A model generated the notes under the pieces. That model had not been told where the DNA came from, searched no databases, and was given only the letters and a program-made list of their open reading frames with translations. From contig CALZMK010000043.1 of assembly GCA_945788545.1 (NCBI GenBank), forward strand, positions 1 to 8,780: a stretch of 8,780 bases of DNA, written 5' to 3'. The position numbers and the translations under genes were made by a program. Of this stretch, positions 1 to 4,737 are shown piece after piece. Numbering within the stretch: the stretch's first letter is position 1; each line of letters starts with the position of its first letter. This DNA is from an uncultured Prevotella sp. (GTDB lineage Bacteria; Bacteroidota; Bacteroidia; Bacteroidales; Bacteroidaceae).

Positions 1-137
1 TGACACCTGCGGAAGGCTCTGTATCTATATGTGAATGAAGACGTTACGGCAAAACTGATACCACCTAAATCTCTAAGGCTTAGGGAGTTGCATCCAGTCT
101 CGTGTATGGTTGGCTTTGCTGTCATACGATGCAATTT
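1..137. other. Left-edge non-coding stretch, no gene assigned
   Basis: No complete gene is visible here. On the plus strand one frame stays open from base 4 to about 213, but it has no convincing start, no recognisable motif and runs into the acetyltransferase gene on the other strand. The other two plus frames close at about 34 and 38, so the tail of a plus-strand gene entering from the left is possible but cannot be identified. A small odd palindrome (CTAAG-G-CTTAG) lies near 73-83, and a larger hairpin occupies 88-134, listed separately. Confidence 0.4.
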
Positions 138-144
138 TTATTTT
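88..144 (+). terminator. Possible plus-strand terminator-like hairpin
   Basis: TTGCATC (88-94) pairs perfectly with GATGCAA (128-134). Directly inside the 3' arm, CATAC (123-127) pairs with GTATG (104-108), leaving a 9-base bulge at 95-103. The plus strand continues with a T-rich run (TTTTTATTTT, from 135). The shape and T tail fit an imperfect intrinsic terminator for a transcript entering from the left edge. The minus strand has no T tail after the stem, so it is a poor candidate for ending the acetyltransferase transcript. The stem is interrupted, so this is a weak call. Confidence 0.3.
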
Positions 145-764
145 AAAAGTTTCAAATCAAAATACATTAGTCTTGTGTGTATCGTTTCGCCATCAGCTAT
201 ATGGTAATACTCACGCTCCTCATCTTCAGACTTATGAAGGAACTTGAATCCGTTCTGCTCATAGAAATGGAGTGTTCTGGGATGATTATGTGCATCTACC
301 ACAAGAAAACGGCATCCGGTCTTGTTGTTCTCGTCGGTAAACCAGTCTTTGAGAATATCGAGAATCTGAGTGCCAACATATCTGCCACCTCCCTGGAAAT
401 GCTCATCAACACCAAGACGCCCTATAAGTACAGCCGGATAGCTACGTCCACGCTTGGGATTGCTGATACCACGATTAAGTCTGTTGGTTGTGGAGCGACC
501 AAGATGCGTTGTCTTTATACTGTCGTTGGAGATGGTGAAGAGCCCAACAATTCGATGAGGCAGCTCTCTTGTCAGAAAACAGTATGTTTTTCCAAGTAAT
601 TCTTCACGATACAAGTCTGCATCATTTTCAAAGAAATCGTTGAGTCCTTGTTCATTCTCACCTTGACCACACGAGAATGTGGGACACAATTCTCTAATCT
701 CTTTTGTATAAAGAATCATGTCCGTATCGAGCATCAAGTTGAAAGTATATTCCTTTTGCGTCAT
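138..764 (-). CDS. GNAT-family N-acetyltransferase (possible toxin of a TA-like pair)
   Basis: A 208-residue GCN5-related N-acetyltransferase, expected to move an acetyl group from acetyl-CoA to an amine in the cytoplasm; the substrate is unknown. The core is visible: strand 4 as GRLGVDEHF (about 115-123), followed by the pyrophosphate-binding loop with Q124, G125-G127 and G131, then helix 3. Motif B is HFYEQNGF (about 166-173), where Y168 takes the place of the usual general-acid tyrosine. The loop appears two residues longer than the common Q-x-x-G-x-G form. The ATG at 764 overlaps the stop of an upstream 59-residue gene (ATGA), suggesting translational coupling. That layout, and resemblance to TacT-type enzymes that acetylate aminoacyl-tRNA, suggest a toxin, but this is inference. 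A housekeeping or small-molecule acetyltransferase remains possible. The family call is firm; the toxin role is not. Confidence 0.85.
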   Translation of the reverse strand: MTQKEYTFNLMLDTDMILYTKEIRELCPTFSCGQGENEQGLNDFFENDADLYREELLGKTYCFLTRELPHRIVGLFTISNDSIKTTHLGRSTTNRLNRGISNPKRGRSYPAVLIGRLGVDEHFQGGGRYVGTQILDILKDWFTDENNKTGCRFLVVDAHNHPRTLHFYEQNGFKFLHKSEDEEREYYHIADGETIHTRLMYFDLKLLK

Positions 765-940
765 CTAACAGAAAGTTGTATTTGAAACTGTCGTGAATGC
801 TCCAAGAATTCTTCTAACCTCGCCTTGCGTTCTGGCGAGAGCCGGGGAGTGGGTCTCTTTGCATTTTCCTCAGCTTCTCTATCGAAACGTTCAGCAGCCT
901 CTCCAAAGAGAACGGGGATAGTCTTTATTGGTAAAGCCAT
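761..940 (-). CDS. 59-residue protein, candidate antitoxin of the GNAT gene
   Basis: This short gene runs from ATG (938-940) to TGA (761-763), and the stop shares four bases with the start of the acetyltransferase. The protein begins MALPIKTIPVLFGEAAERF, which suggests a short beta strand followed by a helix. It continues with a charged, Glu/Arg-rich stretch and a second probable helix (LSPERKARLEEFLEHSRQF, about 34-52). It has no membrane segment. A small, charged protein encoded first and coupled to a GNAT gene is the order seen in type II toxin-antitoxin operons. I do not recognise the ribbon-helix-helix pattern of the DUF1778 antitoxins that usually accompany TacT toxins. The reading frame, the placement of start and stop, and the promoter about 70 bases upstream support it as a real gene. 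The antitoxin role is inferred. Confidence 0.75.
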   Translation of the reverse strand: MALPIKTIPVLFGEAAERFDREAEENAKRPTPRLSPERKARLEEFLEHSRQFQIQLSVR

Positions 941-1003
941 AATATTATTCTTTTATTAATTAATCAATAATTCCAATTTTTTTAGCATCTTTTGTGCTGC
1001 TTA

Positions 1004-1021
1004 TTGCAAATGCGTTGCAAA
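1004..1021. promoter_or_regulatory. Duplicated TTGCAAA motif at the promoter, candidate operator
   Basis: TTGCAAA occurs at 1004-1010 and again at 1015-1021, separated by TGCG. Each contains the self-complementary hexamer TTGCAA, and the two centres are 11 bases apart, about one helical turn. The second copy overlaps the -7 box and the first lies near the expected start of transcription. A dimeric repressor bound here would block the promoter, as expected for autoregulation of a toxin-antitoxin operon. The repeat is seen directly; the operator role is inferred. Confidence 0.4.
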
Positions 1022-1025
1022 GTTA
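1018..1025 (-). promoter_or_regulatory. Bacteroidota -7 box (TAACTTTG) of the GNAT pair
   Basis: On the minus strand this reads TAACTTTG, an exact match to the Bacteroidota -7 consensus TAnnTTTG. The expected start of transcription is near 1011, giving a leader of roughly 70 bases before the 59-residue gene. The nearest upstream TTTG motifs leave spacers of 16 and 23 bases, not the preferred 19-21, so the -33 box is not ideal. The promoter may be intrinsically weak or need an activator. Confidence 0.65.
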
Positions 1026-1120
1026 CAAATTTTCTCTCAAACAAATGTCAAAATGCTCAGATTATTTTTGTATTTACAACAATTTAACGTTTTTAGCCGC
1101 CTTACCGCTGTTATTTATTG

Positions 1121-1188
1121 ACGACAACAAGGACAACTGATAACAACTAACTTATTGTCTATGTTGTATATGTTGTCTTAGTTGTCGT
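1121..1188. repeat. Long imperfect inverted repeat of GTTGTC units
   Basis: Bases 1121-1137 pair with 1172-1188 at 16 of 17 positions (one G-T pair, one A-A mismatch), and CAAC (1144-1147) pairs with GTTG (1163-1166) inside. The arms are built from GACAAC/GTTGTC-type words. There is no T run on either side, so it does not look like a simple terminator. Its transcript would fold into a long hairpin. Function unknown; it could be a non-autonomous mobile or extragenic palindromic element. Confidence 0.6.
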
Positions 1189-1205
1189 TAATACAATGTT
1201 CTAGG

Positions 1206-1270
1206 CACGGATTAACACGGATGGACACGGAGTTTTTTGTTGACCACAGATTAACACAGATTGACACAGA
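1206..1270. repeat. Two 26-bp arrays with a 10-bp period (CAC(A/G)GAT)
   Basis: The first array (1206-1231) has units CACGGATTAA, CACGGATGGA and CACGGA. The second (1245-1270) has CACAGATTAA, CACAGATTGA and CACAGA. Each array is strictly 10-periodic. The fourth base is G in all three units of the first array and A in all three of the second. From memory, similar CACGGATTAA/CACAGATTAA strings occur between genes in several bacterial phyla; their function is not known to me. Confidence 0.75.
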
Positions 1271-1275
1271 TTATT

Positions 1276-1293
1276 TAATATCTAAAGATATTA
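1276..1293. repeat. Small perfect A/T-rich hairpin
   Basis: TAATATC (1276-1282) and GATATTA (1287-1293) form a perfect 7-bp stem around the loop TAAA, just after the 10-bp-period repeats. It has no T tail and no gene beside it, so it is recorded only as structure. Confidence 0.4.
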
Positions 1294-1332
1294 TGATTTT
1301 CAAAGATTCAAATAGGACGCTTGCAGATAAAA

Positions 1333-1361
1333 GTTGTCTTATGTTGCCTTATGTTGTCGTT
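1333..1361. repeat. GTTGTC/TTATGTTG units, copy of the inverted-repeat arm
   Basis: GTTGTC-TTAT-GTTGCC-TTAT-GTTGTC-GTT is made of three 10-base-spaced units and matches the right arm of the inverted repeat at 1172-1189 with one extra unit. It shows that the GTTGTC family extends across the gene-free region and may have spread by unit duplication. Confidence 0.55.
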
Positions 1362-1404
1362 CCATGTCTTCATCATTGTCTTTTTCTTCTTAAAACCTAT
1401 ATAT

Positions 1405-1440
1405 AAAAAACGTCCCGCAGGGCGCAAACCCTGCGGGACG
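1405..1440 (-). terminator. Strong intrinsic terminator of the Rpn gene
   Basis: CGTCCCGCAGGG (1411-1422) and CCCTGCGGGACG (1429-1440) form a perfect 12-bp G/C-rich stem with a 6-base loop. On the minus strand it is followed at once by six T (1405-1410). It lies 28 bases past the stop codon of the Rpn nuclease gene, so it most likely ends that transcript and separates it from the GNAT pair. Confidence 0.9.
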
Positions 1441-1468
1441 AGAAATTTCCTTTAATTCAGATTAATAC

Positions 1469-2317
1469 TTATAGCTTCTTTATGTCGTCTTCCGATAACC
1501 CTGTAGCATTCATAATGTCTGCAATGCTAAAGCCCATCGACTTTAAGTTCTTGGCTGTTAACATTATGCCTTTTATAACACCCTTTTCCTCTGCCGTGTC
1601 GAGCACGTCGTTCTGCACCATAATGTCGTCCATGTGCTCATCGTAGGCTCTGCGCTCCTTGTCGCTCATCGTCAAGTAGAGGAGTTTCTGGCGAGCCTCC
1701 TTAAGTCCCGGCGTCGAGGTGTCGTCCTTGATGCGGTTGTTCTTCAGATAGTCAAGCCATTCCTCTATCGGGGTGGTGGCAACGCTGTTGAACTCGTTAA
1801 CGCGGATGATGTAATATTCGGGGAATATGTCTTCGGGTACACGCATTCGGAGTTCGTCGGCTTCCTTGGTGTTCACCTCAAGACGATCATTTGTGTGCAC
1901 TCCGGTGAACACGGTCTTGCCGTGATAGAGATAGTCGCTACCCTTGCCAAGGTCGAAGTAGAGGATGTTGATAGAGTAAACCTTCTTCACCTTGTCGTAC
2001 TTATTGCCTATCTCGATATGCTCGGTGATGGCTTTCGACACACCATAAAGCATTCGCTGAAGGAAATACAACTGTCGCGTGAGCTGCACCTCGACGATAA
2101 TTATTTCTCCCTTGTCGTTCTTAGCCTTGATATCGACACGGTTGAACTTGTCGCTGGCAGTCTCCTGATTGCCCTCGCTCTCAAGCAGTTCCTCTATCTT
2201 CACCACCTCGCCTGTCAGAACCGTTATCAGTCCTTCCAACACGGCGAAGTTGGCCTTGTCGCGCAACATTCGCTTCACTGCCCAGTCAAAACGTATGTAC
2301 TTGTTGTTCACTTCCAT
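1469..2317 (-). CDS. Rpn-family PD-(D/E)XK nuclease / putative transposase
   Basis: A 282-residue member of the Rpn (YhgA-like, PDDEXK_2) family, whose Escherichia coli members are DNA endonucleases that stimulate RecA-independent recombination and have been linked to phage defence. The nuclease core is visible: a helix with FDWAVKRML (about 10-18), an Asp in RVDIKAK (D62), and the strand IIVEVQ, where E76 and Q78 make the E-x-Q form of the motif. The middle holds the usual substrate-domain strands, including YSINILYFDL (about 114-123). The C-terminal region ends in two short amphipathic helices, FSIADIMNATGLSEDDIKKL, a common tail in Bacteroidota members. Length is normal and the gene looks intact. 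It has its own promoter about 20 bases upstream and a strong terminator, so it is probably monocistronic. No terminal inverted repeats were found around it; the transposase label in databases rests on family naming. Confidence 0.9.
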   Translation of the reverse strand: MEVNNKYIRFDWAVKRMLRDKANFAVLEGLITVLTGEVVKIEELLESEGNQETASDKFNRVDIKAKNDKGEIIIVEVQLTRQLYFLQRMLYGVSKAITEHIEIGNKYDKVKKVYSINILYFDLGKGSDYLYHGKTVFTGVHTNDRLEVNTKEADELRMRVPEDIFPEYYIIRVNEFNSVATTPIEEWLDYLKNNRIKDDTSTPGLKEARQKLLYLTMSDKERRAYDEHMDDIMVQNDVLDTAEEKGVIKGIMLTAKNLKSMGFSIADIMNATGLSEDDIKKL

Positions 2318-2344
2318 CGGCGTATGTTTTTACTTCTTCGCCGG

Positions 2345-2376
2345 CAAAGGTACAAAGAAAAACTGAAACCGCCAAA
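2345..2376 (-). promoter_or_regulatory. Bacteroidota promoter of the Rpn gene (TTTG-N20-TACCTTTG)
   Basis: On the minus strand a -33 TTTG (2373-2376) is followed after exactly 20 bases by the -7 box TACCTTTG (2345-2352). This fits the Bacteroidota consensus TTTG-N19-21-TAnnTTTG. Transcription would begin near 2339, leaving a short leader before the ATG at 2317. Confidence 0.8.
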
Positions 2377-2386
2377 TGTTTGGCGG
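2369..2386. promoter_or_regulatory. Perfect palindrome over the -33 box, candidate operator
   Basis: CCGCCAAA (2369-2376), TG, TTTGGCGG (2379-2386) is a perfect 8+8 inverted repeat with a 2-base centre. The TTTG that serves as the -33 box of the Rpn promoter is the inner end of one arm. A dimeric DNA-binding protein here would compete with RNA polymerase. The palindrome lacks a T run, which argues against a terminator. Operator function is inferred. Confidence 0.5.
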
Positions 2387-2501
2387 AATTTCTCGTCTTT
2401 TGTTCGTATGTAAATAAGTGGGAAAACCAATGTACCTGTCCAATTATATGACTTTTTGCCCATAATGAAACAAATCCAGTAATATTAGGTACAAATTTTG
2501 A

Positions 2502-2531
2502 TTGGAAATTCAGAAAATTAGTGTAACTTTG
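2502..2531 (+). promoter_or_regulatory. Promoter of the SGNH hydrolase gene
   Basis: The -7 box TAACTTTG (2524-2531) matches TAnnTTTG exactly. An ATTG at 2501-2504 sits 19 bases upstream in the -33 position, so that box is a partial match. The leader to the ATG at 2555 would be under 20 bases. It faces away from the Rpn promoter, with about 120 A/T-rich bases between the two. Confidence 0.7.
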
Positions 2532-2554
2532 CAGCAAAAATTATCAAAGAAACA

Positions 2555-3802
2555 ATGAAAAATATTATTTTGATGGTGCTGGCATTGATAATGTGCTGCG
2601 AAATGTCGGCCAAGGGAAAGCAAAAAGCAGCTGGCGAATGGGTGGCTACATGGGCTACCGCAACGGAGTTTACTGGCAAGGGTGACATGCCCAAGAGTGG
2701 TACATTGACAGGCAAGTCGATACGCCAGATTGTGCGTGTGTCGATAGGCGGAGACGTGATGCGCCTGCATCTGTCGAACGAATACAGTAAGCAACCAGTG
2801 GAAATAAAGTCGATATATATCGCCGACTTAGACAACGACCCTGGGCGTAATCCAGTGGCAGCGGAGGATGTGCCTAACATCGGAATTAAAATTAATGCCA
2901 AAACTGCAAAATACTTGAAGTTTAATGGAAAGAAAAACATTACGATTCCTGCCGGTGGGACTGTGGTGAGCGATGAGTTGGCTTACAACCTCAAACCGCT
3001 GCAGCGACTGAGTATCAACATCTGCTATGGCGAGACACCCGTGAACGCAACAAGTCACAGAGGATCGCGCACTACCTCTTATATTATAAACGGTGAGGCC
3101 ACGCCAAAGTCGGACTTCACAAAGAACCCCGAGAGAGAGGATCATTGGTATAATATCGCTACCATCGATGTGAGAAGGGAGGGATGTGAAGCCATCGCTG
3201 TGATTGGAAACTCTATTACAGATGGACGCGGAACAACGACCAACCTGCAGGACAGATGGACTGACTTTCTCGCCGATAGACTGCAAGCCAATGAGGCTAC
3301 GAAGAACATAGCAGTGCTCAACTTGGGCATTGGAGGAAATGCCGTGTGCTTCGGAGGGTTGAGCGACCCCGCAGTGAAGAGATTCGACCGCGACTGTCTG
3401 GCACAGGACGGAGTGAAGACCATCATCGTGTTTGAGGGTATCAACGACCTTGGCGGAACCAATGGCGACGCCGAGATGAGGGCAAAGAAGATTATTGAGT
3501 GCTACAAGGAATTCATAAAGAAGGCACACGACCGCGGCATGAAGATATATGGAGCAACCATATCTCCATATTTCAAGAGTTTCTATGACAACGGCGACCC
3601 CTTCCGCGAGGCTGCACGACAGTATATCAACAAGTGGATTAGGGAGTCGAAGGCTTTTGACGGCGTGCTCGACTTTGACGCTGTGGTGAGAGACACGGCT
3701 AATCCCTCGGTGGTGCAGGAACGCTACCAGATGGACTGGTTGCACCTTAATCCCGCGGGATATGAGGCATTGGGAAATTATGCATCTGAGAATCTAAAAT
3801 AA
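2555..3802 (+). CDS. Exported SGNH/GDSL hydrolase (XynE-like carbohydrate esterase)
   Basis: A 415-residue serine hydrolase, probably a carbohydrate O-acetyl esterase. Residues 1-19 form a signal peptide (hydrophobic IILMVLALIM, cleavage likely after MSA), so the enzyme acts outside the cytoplasm. Two cysteines at 14-15 give no proper lipobox. Residues about 28-200 form a beta-rich N-terminal domain starting WVATWATA, typical of XynE-like members. The SGNH fold follows with all four blocks: GNSITDG (Ser220), NLGIGGN (Gly260/261), GIND (Asn297) and DWLH (Asp394, His397), so the active site is complete. A family 2 glycosyltransferase gene follows after 11 bases, with a shared promoter at 2524. 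The substrate cannot be read from sequence; acetylated xylan or another plant or surface glycan is possible. No SusC/SusD-type genes are in view to indicate a polysaccharide utilisation locus. Confidence 0.88.
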   Translation: MKNIILMVLALIMCCEMSAKGKQKAAGEWVATWATATEFTGKGDMPKSGTLTGKSIRQIVRVSIGGDVMRLHLSNEYSKQPVEIKSIYIADLDNDPGRNPVAAEDVPNIGIKINAKTAKYLKFNGKKNITIPAGGTVVSDELAYNLKPLQRLSINICYGETPVNATSHRGSRTTSYIINGEATPKSDFTKNPEREDHWYNIATIDVRREGCEAIAVIGNSITDGRGTTTNLQDRWTDFLADRLQANEATKNIAVLNLGIGGNAVCFGGLSDPAVKRFDRDCLAQDGVKTIIVFEGINDLGGTNGDAEMRAKKIIECYKEFIKKAHDRGMKIYGATISPYFKSFYDNGDPFREAARQYINKWIRESKAFDGVLDFDAVVRDTANPSVVQERYQMDWLHLNPAGYEALGNYASENLK

Positions 3803-3813
3803 GCGAGTGAAGT

Positions 3814-4737
3814 ATGCGGATATGTAAGGTTTCGATTGTACTTTGCGTACACAACGGAGAGAGATTCCTGAGGGAGACTATTGATAGTGTCCTCGGTCAG
3901 ACATTCCGCGACTTTGAGTTTATCATTTGGAATGATGGTTCGACCGACTCCACGGAGGATATCATCAAGTCATATAAGGATAGCCGAATAAGATATTTCT
4001 CTCAGGCCTTTGGATGCTTCGGTACGGTGAGCTACCATGCCAACAGGGCAGCAATAGGCAAATATATCGCAAAGATAGACGCCGACGACGTGTGCATGCC
4101 CGACAGAATACAGAGGGAGTTTGACTTCCTTGAGGCGCATCCCGACTATTGTCTTGTGTCGAGTGCCGTGGTGTTTATAGATGAGCAAAGCAGGGAGATG
4201 GGGCGAAATTTCCCATACACCCTGCCGCGACATCTTTCGCGACATCCATGGGTGGCCCATCCGGGGGCGATGTATCGGCGTGACGTGTATATGCGAACTT
4301 GCGGATACCAGTCGGTGAGATGGGCGGAGGACAAACTGCTATGGTCGAAAATGCTGAGATTCGGTAAGTTTGCCAACATCCGCCAACCGCTATTGAAATA
4401 CCGACTCGTATCCACGTCGATAACCAATAGCAGGGATGCCAACGGTGAGGCTGCACGCAAATTGGACGAATTGATAGTGAAGATGTGCCTCGACGAGACC
4501 ATCGACCCCGAGGATGTGGCAATGTGCAATAAGCTATATGCAAAGACTTGCGGAGAGAAGACTGGCGAGAAGGTGCCTCCCGTGCACATCAAGACATGGG
4601 AGGAGAAACTATACGACATCATGACCTTGCTTGTTGGCAAGAGTTTGGCGGAGATGGCGGTGTATGCAGTGCAGAACATGCACGGATACTGGAAGTTGCG
4701 CCATCGCCACGACTACTCTAAACCTCAGGCAAAATAG
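3814..4737 (+). CDS. Family 2 glycosyltransferase
   Basis: A 307-residue GT2 enzyme with a GT-A fold, expected to transfer a sugar from a nucleotide-sugar donor at the cytoplasmic side. It begins with the strand VSIVLCVHNGERFL (about 6-19), then the nucleotide-binding WNDGSTD (39-45), and the metal-binding D-x-D as IDADD (D89, D91, D92). Further on are HPGAMYRR (149-156) and WAED (170-173), where E172/D173 would supply the catalytic base. There is no membrane span; the C-terminal 60 residues include an amphipathic region that could touch the membrane. The start is 11 bases after the upstream stop, so co-transcription with the esterase is likely. Donor and acceptor are not predictable; capsule, O-antigen or exopolysaccharide assembly is the usual setting. 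Its last 13 bases overlap the convergent membrane-protein gene. Confidence 0.9.
   Translation: MRICKVSIVLCVHNGERFLRETIDSVLGQTFRDFEFIIWNDGSTDSTEDIIKSYKDSRIRYFSQAFGCFGTVSYHANRAAIGKYIAKIDADDVCMPDRIQREFDFLEAHPDYCLVSSAVVFIDEQSREMGRNFPYTLPRHLSRHPWVAHPGAMYRRDVYMRTCGYQSVRWAEDKLLWSKMLRFGKFANIRQPLLKYRLVSTSITNSRDANGEAARKLDELIVKMCLDETIDPEDVAMCNKLYAKTCGEKTGEKVPPVHIKTWEEKLYDIMTLLVGKSLAEMAVYAVQNMHGYWKLRHRHDYSKPQAK

Larger units (their letters stand above)
1026..1410. other. Gene-free region with two short-repeat families
   Basis: About 385 bases lie between the promoter of the GNAT pair and the terminator of the Rpn gene, both of which point left. I find no credible gene. The region holds a long GTTGTC-based inverted repeat (1121-1188), two copies of a 10-bp-period CAC(A/G)GAT repeat (1206-1270), a small perfect hairpin (TAATATC / GATATTA, 1276-1293) and a further set of GTTGTC units (1333-1361). 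The rest is A/T-rich and featureless. Confidence 0.7.

Noticed and set aside
177..599. 140-codon plus-strand frame opposite the acetyltransferase
   Set aside because: It is antisense to a clear GNAT domain and shows no family resemblance.
1121..1361. CRISPR array
   Set aside because: The repeats are short, contiguous and of uneven spacing, with no uniform spacers and no cas genes in the window.
1182..1406. 74-codon plus-strand frame in the gene-free region
   Set aside because: Its translation is mostly the 10-bp and GTTGTC repeats read as codons, it has no promoter in the right place, and it ends at the terminator of the opposite strand.
2369..2386. Palindrome as an intrinsic terminator
   Set aside because: There is no T run on either side and it lies upstream of both divergent genes, overlapping a promoter box.
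1405..2400. Complete insertion sequence around the Rpn gene
   Set aside because: Although Rpn proteins are often labelled transposases, no matching terminal inverted repeats or target duplications flank the gene; the two strong palindromes differ in sequence and fit a terminator and an operator.
1634..2413. 259-codon plus-strand frame opposite the Rpn gene
   Set aside because: It overlaps the nuclease gene and its promoter and has no motif; it is rich in Val/Leu/His from antisense reading.
2555..2605. SGNH hydrolase as a lipoprotein (Cys14/Cys15)
   Set aside because: The residues before the cysteines (LIM) do not fit a lipobox, and a better type I cleavage site follows at MSA-KG.
2828..3745. 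305-codon minus-strand frame opposite the SGNH hydrolase
   Set aside because: The hydrolase on the other strand has a complete catalytic set and signal peptide; the antisense frame has no recognisable domain and an unlikely composition.
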